Assembly: GCA_022414725.1 (NCBI GenBank)
Contig: CM039463.1
Span: 78,721,435 to 78,785,434 of the forward strand
DNA: 64,000 nt
Direction of reading: 5' to 3'
Source of the DNA: Microglena sp. YARC
Lineage: Eukaryota; Chlorophyta; Chlorophyceae; Chlamydomonadales; Chlamydomonadaceae
Under the pieces are notes generated by a model. It searched no databases and was not told where the DNA came from. It saw only the letters and a list, made by a program, of their open reading frames with translations. Below are positions 9,792-22,100 of this stretch, one piece after another; position 1 is the first letter of the stretch; every line of letters begins with the position of its first letter. The translations under genes and the position numbers were made by a program.

Positions 9792-10575
9792 ACATATATT
9801 TTTGCCCATCAGTACTTTAAAGAAGCTGCCGAGAAGCTGATACGCCCTAATTTTGTTTTCGTGCATGGCCACACATGGGTCGAGCTAGAGTTGTCAGGAA
9901 TGCCCCCCCCCCCCCCCCCCCCCACACACACACTCCCCCAAACCTTAGGGATCCGCGCTTCGCGCCCCGCGCGGTTCAGGGGGCAGCGTGTCTCACTGGG
10001 GTCTCACAGAGTCGCTCAATTTGCGACGCATCACACAAAAAAAGTGTGCTACGCGTAGCCCAAAAAATAAACAATACCATGAGACATAGATTGCAGCCTA
10101 TGGGTATTTTTGGAAACAGTTGCCATTGCTTGATTGTTTTTGATCTCATATATATGATTCTGACAAGTTTGTGGTATTTGGAAGCGTAGGTTTTGGCTTT
10201 CGCGACATGGATTTTGAAAACTTGAACCTGGTTACATAGCTTCAGCCAGAAATTTGGCCGCTCGCCTTCTAAGGCAGTAAAACTAAGTTGACCAGGAAAA
10301 TGTAAACGCGGACATTTGTGCATCCATTCAGGTGTGTGGAAAACCTGAACTTGAACTTGGTAACATGTAGGTTGTTTTTTCAAATCTGAAAGTGGGTTTT
10401 TTCTAGCTTTATGGTTGTAAGCCTCCTCCAGGGACAGCATTTTAGTGCTTTCTAAAGCATTCTACAGCAATTTAAAGACATTTATAGCTTTTCAGGGCCA
10501 ATTAGGGGGGAGGGATAACTGGTCACATAGCTTCAGCCAGCAATCGTCGCCTTTGGCAGATCTTGGGAACGTTTA
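9792..10575. other. Non-coding stretch with a C-run
   Basis: No gene is supported. It contains a run of about 18 C around 9904 followed by (CA)n, and a GCTACGCGTAGCCC end near 10050 that resembles the family 3 TIR element. Confidence 0.4.
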
Positions 10576-10803
10576 CTGACGTTCCCAGCCTTTGATTGAG
10601 AAGATGATGACACCTTTCCTGGTGCCCTACTGGACTCCAAATGTGCCCTCGGCTTGACGGAGTCAAGGGGAACTTAAATACGAGTATGTTGTACCTGCGG
10701 ACTTAGCCTGTTCATTGAGTTGATGATGATGATGATGACATCTTTCCTGGTGCTCAACTGGACTCCAAATGTGCCCTTGGCTTGACGGAGTCAAGGGAGA
10801 CTT
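10576..10803. repeat. Two-copy direct repeat, about 100 bp
   Basis: The copies at about 10576-10676 and 10706-10803 share ACTGGACTCCAAATGTGCCC and CTTGACGGAGTCAAGG; the latter is itself a hairpin-capable inverted repeat. Confidence 0.75.
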
Positions 10804-10827
10804 ACAATTGTGGAGCACTGTTGAACA

Positions 10828-11284
10828 ACTCTAGTGTGACACCAAGTGTAGGCTTTGTATAGGGTTTAGGGTTTTCTCAGCACCCAGCCTACCTGCATCC
10901 CCCCCCCCCCCCCCCCCTCCCCCCATGCACACACACACACACACACCAAGTGTAGAGTTTAAAGCATGAATTTGTTTATCAAATATGGAAAAGGAAATTG
11001 TACAGCTTTTTTTGAGTGCCGATTCGCGTTCTGGGTAGCGATTTGGGTCTGAGAGCTGGGATCTCAAATCGGGTCTCATACAGCGATCATTTTTGCCAAA
11101 AAGGGGTCTCATGGAGCAATAGTAGTATATTACGGAAACAATACTGACACCAAGTGTAGGGTAGGGATTAAAGCAGTTTTTTGCTTTTCAACTCTGAAAG
11201 AGGAAATCTTGTAGCTTTTTTTCTCCTCCCAGGACAGCATCCTTATAGCAATTACAGTGCTGGGTGAAGCGCCTTTTTTTAGGT

Positions 11285-11329
<45 letters not shown>

Positions 11330-11600
11330 CCTTCAGGAAACATGCATTTTGCACATGGATGTCATGTTACACGCGTTTGTAACAACTTTGTCAAGCCTCT
11401 GTCAAGCCACAAGTCTTGTACTTTAAGTCTGGTGTGACACCTATTGTAGGGTGTAAAGCAAGGGATTTGTGTGTGTGTTGATTCGCATTCTGGGTGGCGA
11501 TTTGGGTATGAGAGCTGAGGTCTCAAATCAGGTATCAAGTAGCGATACTTTTTGCCAAAACGGGGTCTCATGTAGCGATTGTCAGGTAAAAAGGATGAAT
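10828..11600. repeat. Degenerate tandem repeat of about 300 bp, three copies
   Basis: The anchor GACACC(A/T)A(G/T)TGTAGG occurs near 10838, 11147 and 11437. Copies one and three also share TTTTTGCCAAAA(A/C)GGGGTCTCATG and TTCGC(A/G)TTCTGGGT. Long G and C runs interrupt them (10900-10924 and about 11300-11328). Confidence 0.65.
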
Positions 11601-11674
11601 ATGTATGGTTTAAAGCCTGTTCAAGCAATTCAGGGGATGAATTGGCTTCAGAGGTCAGACTTAATACACGTTTT

Positions 11675-12310
11675 CAGGCCAAATTTCCCATGAATCTCCC
11701 ATAATTCTCAGGTTTCAGGCCAAATTTATCCCATAATTTTAGGCCAAATTTCCCACATCTCTCACAGAATTTTCATATTTCAGGCCAAAATTCTCCGAAT
11801 AGTTCAGGCTAAAATCTCCCAGAATCTCAGGCCAAATTTCCCATAATTCTCCCATTATTATTTCCCCAGGTCTTTTCGTACTTTGTACCGCAATTTACTA
11901 TGCTTATTTGTTGGCCAAACATGATTTCCTTAGTGCAACATGTCATATAAATTCAAAAGGAATCCGAATATGCAATAAAAATGAGATTTGGAGTTTTGCT
12001 TTTTCAAGCCATTTTTTTGAACCGATTTTGACTTGGACACATTTCCGGGGGAGGAATCCCTTCAAACACCAAAATAAAAAAACACCGTTTTTCGATTTCG
12101 ATGTTTTTAGGGAATCAGATTTCAGGCTAAATTTCTCCCAGAATTTCAGGCCAAATTCTCACAGAATCTAAGGCCAATTCCCCAAAACTCTCCCAGAATT
12201 CTCAGATTTTAGGTAAACTTTCTCCCAGAATTTCAGGCTAAATCCACCCAGAATCTAAGGCCAAATTTCCCATAACTCTCCCAGTATTCTCAGATTTCAG
12301 GCCAAATAGG
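11675..12310. repeat. Degenerate minisatellite (TTTCAGGCCAAATTTCCCA)
   Basis: Short imperfect units of about 25-45 bp built on CAGGCCAAATTTCCCA and CTCCCAGAATCTCAG fill 11675-11860 and 12120-12310; the piece between is unique and AT-rich. Confidence 0.75.
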
Positions 12311-12496
12311 TGATACACTGATACACAGTCTGAACATTTTCGAAAACCCAACTCCCATATCATCCCCTGAATGGTGCAAATCAGCTCTTGAGCTAAAAAA
12401 AGGAGCCTTACAGCGTGTAGGACTAAAAACAGGGGAATTGAAGGTAACGCTTCTTTCAACAGCACGCGATGCTCTGCCCATATATATATATATATA

Positions 12497-12666
12497 TATG
12501 GGCCGGCATACCATATGATGCTGATCAAAGGCGAGTATGATATCATATGATATCATACAAATTGCAGCATATGATATTGTATATAAATGGTAACTTTAGC
12601 CTAGTCAGATTGCCGGCATCATATGATATCATATGATGACATGATATCATATTGTTCTGTTCCCTA
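12497..12666 (+). mobile_element. Palindromic TIR MITE, family 2, copy 3
   Basis: Nearly the same as the copy at 9606-9783 over its length, ending TTCCCTA at 12666. The left terminus has drifted and abuts an (AT)n microsatellite, so the target duplication can no longer be seen. Confidence 0.8.
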
Positions 12667-12709
12667 TTTACATGCACAAATGTAATCCTTGTGTGCATGT
12701 TTCATATTG

Positions 12710-13244
12710 TGTCTGTACCTTTGACCAGCATGTCCGAAGGTCGTTGTATGCATTTTTTATATAATGTGTGAGTGCATGTGTGTGTGTGTACCTTTAACCA
12801 GCATGTTTTATATAATGTGTGTGAGTGTGTGAGTGTGTGAGTGTGTGTGTGTGTTTGTGTGTGTGTGCATGTGTGTGTGTGTGTACCTTTAACCAGCATG
12901 TTTTATATAATGTGTGTGAGTGTGTGTGTGTGCATGTGTGTGTGTGTGTGCATGTGTGTGTGTGTGTACCTTTAACCAGCATGTTTTATATAATGTGTGT
13001 GAGTGTGTGTGTGCATGTGTGTGTGTGTGTGCATGTGTGTGTGTGTGTACCTTTAACCAGCATGTTTTATATAATGTGTGTGAGTGTGTGAGTGTGTGTG
13101 TGTGTGTGTGCATGTGTGTGTGTGTACCTTTAACCAGCATGTTTTATATAATGTGTGTGAGTGTGTGAGTGTGTGTGTGTGTGTGTGTGCATGTGTGTGT
13201 ACCTTTAACCAGCATGTCTGATGGTCGTTGCAGCATATTTTATA

Positions 13245-13280
<36 letters not shown>

Positions 13281-13334
13281 ATGTGTGTGTACCTTTAACC
13301 AGCATGTCTGATGGTCGTTGCAGCATGTTTTATA

Positions 13335-13369
<35 letters not shown>

Positions 13370-13436
13370 TGTGTGCATGTGTGTGTACCTTTAACCAGCA
13401 TGTCTGATGGTCGTTGCAGCATGTTTTATATTCTGT

Positions 13437-13482
<46 letters not shown>

Positions 13483-14110
13483 ATGTGTGTGTACCTCTGA
13501 CCAGCATGTCCAAAGGTCGTTGCATGCATGTTTCATATAATGTGTGAGCGTCTGTACCATTGACCAGCATATATGAAGGTCGCTGAATGCACGTTTTATA
13601 TTATGTGTGTGTACCTTTGAACAGCATATATGAACGCCCCCGAATAAATGTTTTATATTATGATTGTGTGTGTGTGTGTGTGGGGGGGTGGGGTGGGGTG
13701 GGGTGGGGTGGGGGGGGGGGCATGAGTGGGAGTGTGTGTGTCTATGCATACCTTTGACCAACATTTCTGAAGGTAATTGCATGCATGTTTTATATTATGT
13801 GTGTGTGAGCGCGTGTGTGTACCTATCACCATTATGCCTGAAATTTTTGCATGCATGTTTTATATTACGGGTGAATGTGTGTGTGCGTGTGTGTGCGAGG
13901 GGGAGTGTGTGTGTGGGGGGATGGGGTGGGGGTGGGGGTGGGGGAGGGGAGTGTATGCATACCTTTGACTGATATTTCTGAAGGTCCTTGCATGCATGCT
14001 TTATATTATGTGTGTGTATACGTACCTTTCACCAGCATGTAGGGAGGTCCCTGCATGCATATTTTATATTCTGTATGTATGTGCATATATATATGTACCT
14101 TAGACCCAGA
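12710..14110 (-). repeat. (GT)n minisatellite with a conserved GACATGCTGGTCAAAGGTAC core
   Basis: About 15 units, each with a minus-strand core reading CTTCGGACATGCTGGTCAAA followed by GGTAC and a variable (CA)n run. Unit length drifts from about 85 to 120 bp. The core ends in AAAG/GTAC, which resembles an exon/donor joint. It sits directly downstream of the two-exon gene ending at 14197. The same core occurs on the plus strand at 24005-24180. Confidence 0.88.
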
Positions 14111-14196
14111 ATTTCTGGAGGCTGTCGCATGCGTGCATTAAATTCACACATTCATACGTTCATTACGATCATACGTTCCACCTCCATGCCACTAAC

Positions 14197-14262
14197 CTCC
14201 ATGATGAGGTCCCATTCCACATTTGTGCTGAGCAGTACAACCATGGAACAGATTTTCCCAGG
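14197..14262 (-). CDS. Putative exon 2 of the unknown minus-strand gene
   Basis: 66 nt between the acceptor ending at 14263 and the donor GTTAGT at 14196-14191. In frame with exon 1. It could instead be a non-spliced duplicate of the exon 1 edge. Confidence 0.4.
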
Positions 14263-15002
14263 CTGTCCCAGGAGATCAAAAATCAAAATCAAACTTCCAC
14301 CTGCATGTCACTCACCTCAAAGATAAATACCCATTTCACCGTGGTGATGATGGCTTTTGCTAACCGTGGCATGGGCTTGCTTTTAGGCACCATAGAAGCC
14401 TCGGACAAGGTTGTCCTAAGTCCCTCACAAAGTACAAAAACCACTGTACTTCCAGATGGAACACTCTGCATCAGCTGTAAAACAGGGGTTTCAGCTTCAG
14501 GGTTGATTGACATGGTGGCGGCCTCGGACCCTGGGAACCAAATCTGAGCCTCGTTGAGCTTGATTTCACCTTCCACAGATCCCGGGGCTATGAGTCTGCT
14601 GCAGCGGCGGAATAGAGCATCAGCAGTCTCGGATTGGTAGCGGGACTCGAAGCTCAGCTCTTCCCGCAGTACCTCCCGACCCACAGACGTACGAATGCTA
14701 ACGTAGACTGACGATGAGGTAGGATCGACATAAGGCTCGGCGGTCAGTAACAGGGGCGCGTCTGAGGACTGAGGCGGGTCCGAGGCTTCGTGCTGTGTAT
14801 CGCGTGTCTGCTCGGAAGTGGAGGCTGGTGTGTACTGGAATTGCGCTGCTGAATTTCCTGCGAGCTCGCTCACAACCTCGTGGTCCGAGGCTTCGTGCTG
14901 TGTGTCGCGTGTCTGCTCGAAAGTGGAGGCTGGTGTGTCTTGGGGTTGGGCTGCCGAGTCTCCTGCGAGCTCGCTCACAACCTCGTAGTCGCTATCGGAC
15001 AT
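14197..15002 (-). CDS. Unknown protein, first two exons (Ser/Glu-rich N-terminus)
   Basis: The start is the ATG at 15002 in a strong context (CCCGCCATGTCC). Exon 1 is 15002-14316 (229 codons) and ends at a consensus donor GAG/GTGAGT. Exon 2 is 14262-14197 (22 codons) between ACAG and GAG/GTTAGT; both junctions are phase 0. Residues 1-70 hold a 35-residue tandem duplication (EVVSELAGDSAAQ and EVVSELAGNSAAQ, each ending TRDTQHEASD), matched by a 105-bp DNA repeat. The rest, from about residue 80, looks globular (YVSIRTSVGREVLREEL; IWFPGSEAATMS). I do not recognise the family. The end of exon 2 (NVEWDLIMEVSGMEVER, read through the donor) resembles the end of exon 1 (TVKWVFIFEVSDMQVEV), so exon 2 may be a duplicate of that edge. 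Later exons are lost in repeats or lie further left. Confidence 0.6.
14316..15002 (-). CDS. Exon 1 of the unknown minus-strand gene
   Basis: ATG at 15002; donor GTGAGT occupies 14315-14310. It is 687 nt long, phase 0. Confidence 0.65.
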
Positions 15003-15988
15003 GGCGGGGGACTGGGGGAGGTATTCCCTACAGAAAGAGGGGGGTTGTTTAAGCAAGCTAGGAGGTATGTAGTAAGCAGACACGGTAAGGTTTTTGCCAG
15101 CGGTAGGGAGGAGGGAAGAAACTAGGATGAATAGAAAGGTCTTAGATGGGTGCAATATGTGCCAGGCTGGGTGAGGGTTGAGGGGGGCCTCCTCACTGGC
15201 CTGCCCCCTGACCGCATGCGCATGGGTTCGAATCCGCTTAATTTGCTCACAGGCTTCCCCGACCCGCCCCGGGTATCGCATCGCGTGGGATATTGGATTA
15301 AAAATGGAAGGCACAAAAAAGCGCCCATTAAAGATTCAGAGAGAAAGGCGGAGAAAGTAATGCAGAAGTTGGAAGTCCCCGTTGGAAAGGCCGGGCATGC
15401 CAGACCACAATGCCGAGACCACCCACCGCTCAATTGTAGAACAAGAAGAGATTTATGGGCACACCCACACACACCCCCAAAAGAAGGAGCTTAAAATTCC
15501 AGAATAAAACAAAGAAAGCTGGAGAAAGGGAAATAAATATTCTTCTTCTTCTTCCACCCTGACCGGATTGACAGATCAGATGAATTGTTGCTCTGACACG
15601 CTCTGACAGCTGGCGGGGGGGTACTGTGGTGGACACCGGTGGACACCACCTCTGGTCCGCGCTGACTCCCATGCACTAGTTCGTCAACTACACACCCTTG
15701 CTCCTGAAGCGACGCCACGCACGTCTCTGCTCTATAGTGTCCGTCGACACCACCACTGGTTTGCACAGATCTCCATGCTCTAGTTCGCCATCCAGACACC
15801 CTTGCTCCTTGGGCCAGGCCACGTACGTCTCCGCTGTATTCTTTCCTTCGACACCACCATTGGTTCGCACAGATTTCCATGCTCTAGTTCGTTAACCCAG
15901 GCAACCTTGCACCTTGATCCAATCCACATAGGCCTCCTCTCTATCTACTCTCTATCTAATCTCCATATCTGTCTCTTTCTCTCGCACC
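15003..15988. promoter_or_regulatory. Divergent intergenic region between two genes
   Basis: The two flanking start codons (15002 minus, 15989 plus) point away from each other, so any promoters for both must lie here. No TATA box or other element is clear. The right part (about 15644-15930) is a 104-bp degenerate tandem repeat of nearly three copies, anchored on GACACCACCA(C/T)TGGTT. A lone B-box-like GGTTCGAATCC at 15227 has no matching A box. Confidence 0.4.
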
Positions 15989-16166
15989 ATGCACGCGTCT
16001 AGTCGACTCGCATCAGGCGGTAGCTCGGTTCTCTCTCGTGCTTTCGGTGAGGTAGGCAGCATCCACCATCTGCGGGTGGTGCGCCTACGCCGCTGCTCCA
16101 CCTCCCCCGGAGCCACGAAGGCCGATACGAACTTGGGCTGGGTAGCGCCAGAGAACAAACTCGATG
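15989..16166 (+). CDS. S4 gene exon 1 (transit peptide)
   Basis: ATG at 15989 to the donor GATG/GTAGGT. 59 codons plus one base; its phase fits exon 2, giving NKLDVAKILDQADRC across the 7.3 kb intron. Assignment to this gene rests on phase and on its transit-peptide character, and is less sure than exons 2-6. Confidence 0.65.
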
Positions 16167-19100
16167 GTAGGTGGCTTGGGCAGACCTGCATGCTGCTGGT
16201 GCTGGGTAGACCTGCATGCTGCAAGTGCCCTCTGTACTCAAGAGTGTGGTGTAGTTGTGTTAACGCCACCTACATTTACTCCACATGGGTGTGAACAAGC
16301 GCAGCATAGCCATGTCATACTGTACCCGTGTAGCATGTTTATGCCCCATGTAGCCATATTAGCCATGTACTTTCGTACCCATGAAGCCATGTAGCTATGT
16401 AGCCATGTACCCTATATACCCATGAAGCCATGTAGCCATGTAGCTATGTAGCCATGTACCCTATATACCCATGAAGCCATGTAGCCATGTAGCTATGTAG
16501 CCATGAACCCTATATACCCATGAAGCCATGTATCCATGTAGCTACGTAGCCATGTACCCTATATACTCATGAAGCCATGTGGCCATGTAATGCTGTACCC
16601 ATGTAGCATGTTTATGCCCCATGTGGCCATATTAGCCATGTACTTTCTGTACCCATGATGCCATGTAGCTATGTAGCCATGTACCCTATATACCCATGAA
16701 GCCATGTAGCCATGTAATGCTGTACCCATGTAGCATGTTTATGCCCCATGTAGCCATATTAGCCATGTACCCTATATACCCATGAAGCCATGTAGCCATG
16801 TAATGCTGTACCCATGTAGCATGTTTATGCCCCATGTAGTCATATTAGTCATGTACCCTATGTATCCATGTAGCATGCCCCATGTACCCTATGCACCCAT
16901 GTACCCCATATACCGATGTACCCCATTGACCCATGTACCCTATGTACCCATGTACCCTATGCACCCATGTACCCCATATACCGATGTACCCCATTGACCC
17001 ATGTACCCTATGTACCCATGTACCCTATGCACCCATGTATGCCATATACCGATGTACCCCATTGACCCATGTACCCTATGTACCCATGTACCCCATATAC
17101 CGATGTACCCCATTGACCCATGTACCCCATATACCGATGTACCCCATTGACCCATGTACCCTATGCACCCATGTACCCCATATACCGATGTACCCCATTG
17201 GCCCATGTACCCTATGCACCCATGTACCCCATACCCATGTACCGATGTACCCCATTGACCCATGTACCCCCCATATTACCGATGTACCCCATTGACCCAT
17301 GTACCCTATGTTACCCATGTACCCTATGCACCCATGTACCCCATATACCGATGTACCCCATTGACCCATGTACCCTATGTACCCATGTACCCTATGCACC
17401 CATGTACCCCATATACCGATGTACCCCATTGACCCATGTACCCTATGTACCCATGTACCCTATGCACCCATGTACCCCATATACCGATGTACCCCATTGA
17501 CCCATGTACCCTATGTACCCATGTACCCTATGCACCCATGTACCCCATATACCTATGTACCCCATTGACCCATGTACCCTATGTACCCATGTACCCTATG
17601 CACCCATGTACCCCATATACCGATGTACCCCATTGACCCATGTACCCTATGCACCCATGTACCCCATATACCGATGTACACCATTGACCCATGTACCCTA
17701 TGTACCCATGTACCCTATGCACCCATGTACCCCATATACCAATGTACCCCATTGACCCATGTACCCCATATACCGATGTACCCCATTGACCCATGTACCC
17801 TATGTACCCATGTACCCTATGCACCCATGTACCCCATATACCGATGTACCCCATTGACCCATGTACCCCATATACCGATGTACCCCATTGACCCATGTAC
17901 CCTATGTACCCATGTACCCTATGCACCCATGTACCCCATATACCGATGTACCCCATTGACCCATGTACCCTATGCACCCATGTACCCTATGCACCCATGT
18001 ACCCCATATACCGATGTACCCCATTGACCCATGTACCCTATGCACCCATGTACCCCATATACCGATGTACCCCATTGACCCATGTACCCCATATACCGAT
18101 GTACCCCATTGACCCATGTACCCTATGTACCCATGTACCCTATGCACCCATGTACCCCATGTACTGATGTACCCCATTGGCCCATGTACCCTATGCACCC
18201 ATGTACCCCATATACCGATGTACCCCATGTACCCATGTATCCTATGCACCCATGTACCCCATATACCGATGTACCCCATTGACCCATGTACCCTATGTAC
18301 CCATGTACCCTATGCACCCATGTACCCCATATACCGATGTACCCCATTGACCCATGTACCCTATGTACCCGTGTACCCTATGCACCCATGCACCCCATAT
18401 ACCGAAGTACCCCATTGACCCATGTACCCTATGTACCCATGTACCCTATGCACCCATGTACCCCATATACCGATGTACCCCATTGACCCATGTACCCTAT
18501 GTACCCATGTACCCTATGCACCCATGTACCCCATATACCGATGTACCCCATTGACCCATGTACCCTATGCACCCATGTACCCCATATACCGATGTACCCC
18601 ATTGACCCATGTACCCTATGCACCCATGTACCCCATGTACCCATGTATCCTATGCAACCATGTATCCCATATACCGATGTACCCCCTTGACCCATGTACC
18701 CTATGTACCCATGTACCCTATGTACCCATGTACCCATGTACCCTATGCACCCATGTACCCCACATACCGATGCACTCCATTGACCCATGTACCCCAGATA
18801 CCGATGTAACCCATTGACCCATGTACCCTATGTACCCATGTACCCTATGCAACCATGTACCCCATATACCGATGTGCCACATTGACCCATGTACCCTATT
18901 TACCCATGTACCCTATGTATCCATGTACCCATGTACCCTATGCACCCATGTACCCCATATACCGATGTACCCCATTGACCCATGTACCCTATGCACCCAT
19001 GTACCCCATATACCGATGTACCCCATTGACCCATGTACCCTATGCACCCATGTACCCCATATACCGATGTACCCCATGTACCCATGTACCCTATGCACCC

Positions 19101-22100
19101 ATGTACCCCATATACCGATGTACCCCATTGACCCATGTACCCTATGTACCCATGTACCCTATGCACCCATGTACCCCATATACCGATGTACCCCATTGAC
19201 CCATGTACCCCATATACCGATGTACCCCATTGACCCATGTACCCTATGTACCCATGTACCCTATGCACCCATGTACCCCATATACCTATGTACCCCATTG
19301 ACCCATGTACCCTATGCACCCATGTACCCCATATACCGATGTACCCCATGTACCCATGTATCCTATGCACCCATGTACCCCATATACCGATGTACCCCCT
19401 TGACCCATGTACCCTATGTACCCATGTACCCTATGCACCCATGTACCCCATATACCGATGTACCCCATATACCGATGTACCCCATTGACCCATGTACCTT
19501 ATGCACCCATGTACCCCATATACCGATGTACCCCATTGACCCATGTACCCCATATACCGATGTACCCCATATACCCATGTACCCCTTATACCGATATACC
19601 CCATTGACCCATGTACCCCATATACCGATGTACCCCATTGACCCATGTACCCTATGTACCTATGTACCCTATGCACCCATGTACCCCATATACCGATGTA
19701 CCCCATTGACCCATGTACCCTATACACCCATGTACCCTATGCACCCATGTACCCCATATACCGATGTACCCCATTGACCCATGTACCCTATGCACCCATG
19801 TACCCCATATACCGATGTACCCCATTGACCCATGTACCCGATATACCGATGCACCCCATTGACCCATATACCCTATGTACCCATGTACCCTATGCACCCA
19901 TGTACCCCATATACCGATGTACCCCATTGGCCCATGTACCCTATGCACCCATGTACCCCATATACCGATGTACCCCATTGACCCATGTACCCTATGTACC
20001 CATGTACCATATGCACCCTTGTACCCCATATACCGATGTACCCCATTGATCCATGTACCCTATGTACCCATGTACCCTATGCACCCATGTACCCCATGTA
20101 CCGAAGTACCCCATTGACCCATGTACCCTATGTACCCATGTACCCTATGCACCCATGTACCCCATATACCGATGTACCCCATTGACCCATGTACCCTATG
20201 TACCCATGTACCCTATGCACCCATGTACCCCATATACCGATGTACCCTATGTACCCATGTACCCTATGCACCCATGTACCCCATATACCGATGTACCCCA
20301 TTGACCCATGTACCCTATGCACCCATGTACCCCATATACCGATGTACCCCATGTACCCATGTACCCTATGCACCCATGTACCCCATAAACCGATGTACCC
20401 CATTGACCCATGTACCCTATGCACCCATGTACCCTATGCACCCATGTACCCCATATACCGATGTACCCCATTGACCCATGTACCCCATATACCGATGTAC
20501 CCCATATACCCATGTACCCCATATACCGATGTACCCCATTGACCCATGTACCCCATATACCGATGTACCCCATTGACCCATGTACCCTATGTACCCATGT
20601 ACCCTATGCACCCATGTACCCCATATACCGATGTACCCCATTGACCCATGTACCCCATATACCGATGTACCCCATATACCCATGTACCCCATATACCGAT
20701 GTACCCCATTGACCCATGTACCCCATATACCGATGTACCCCATTGACCCATGTACCCTATGTACCCATGTACCCTATGCACCCATGTACCCCATATACCG
20801 ATGTACCCCATGTACCCATGTACTCTATGCACCCATGTACCCCATATACCGATGTACCCCATTGACCCATGTATCCCATATACCGATGTACCCCATTGAC
20901 CCATGTACCTTATGTACCCATGTACCCTATGTACCCATGTACCCTATGCACCCATGTACCCCACATACCGATGTACTCCATTGACCCATGTACCCCATAT
21001 ACCGATGTACCCCATTGACCCATGTACCCTATGTACCCATGTACCCTATGCACCCATGTACCCCATATACCGATGTACCCCATTGACCCATGTACCCTAT
21101 TTACCCATGTACCCTTTGCACCCATGTACCCCATATACCGATGTACCCCATGTACCCATGTACCCTATGCACCCATGTACCCCATATACCGATGTACCCC
21201 ATTGACCCATGTATCCCATATACCGATGTACCCCATTGACCCATGTACCCTATGTACCCATGTACCCTATGCACCCATGTACCCCATATACCGATGTACC
21301 CCATTGACCCATGTACCCCATATACCGATGTACCCCATTGACCCATGTACCCTATGTACCCATGTACCCTATGCACCCATGTACCCCATATACCGATGTA
21401 CCCCATGTACCCATGTACCCTATGCACCCATGTACCCCATATACCGATGAACCCCATTGACCCATGTATCCCATATACCGATGTACCCCATTGACCCATG
21501 TACCCTATGTACCCATGAACCCTATGTACCCATGTACCCATGTACCCTATGCACCCATGTACCCCAAATACTGATGTACCCCATTGACCCATGTACCCCA
21601 TATACCGATGTACCCCATTGACCCATGTACCCTATGTACCCATGTACCCTATGCACCCATGTACCCCATATACCGATGTACCCCATTGACCCATGTACCC
21701 ATGTACCCATGTACCCTATGCACCCATGTACCCCATATACCGATGTACCCCATTGACCCATGTACCCTATGCACCCATGTACCCCATATACCGATGTACC
21801 CCATTGGCCCATGTACCCTATGCACCCATGTACCCTATGCACCCATGTACCCCACATACCGATGTACTCCATTGACCCATGTACCCCATATACCGATGTA
21901 CCCCATTGACCCATGTACCCTATGTACCCATATACCCTATGCACCCATGTACCCCATATACCGATGTACCCCATTGACCCATGTACCCTATTTACCCATG
22001 TACCCTATGTACCCATGTACCCATGTACCCTATGCACCCATGTACCCCATATACCGATGTTCTCCATTGACCCATGTACCCTATGCACCCATGTACCCCA

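Noticed and set aside
10855..10875. Telomere-like AGGGTTTAGGG
   Set aside because: A single isolated occurrence, not a repeat tract.
12720..13540. Cys/Val and His/Thr open frames
   Set aside because: Products of the (GT)n minisatellite.
15207..15245. tRNA or SINE from a GGTTCGAATCC B box
   Set aside because: No A box at the right distance and no tail similarity to the SINE family.
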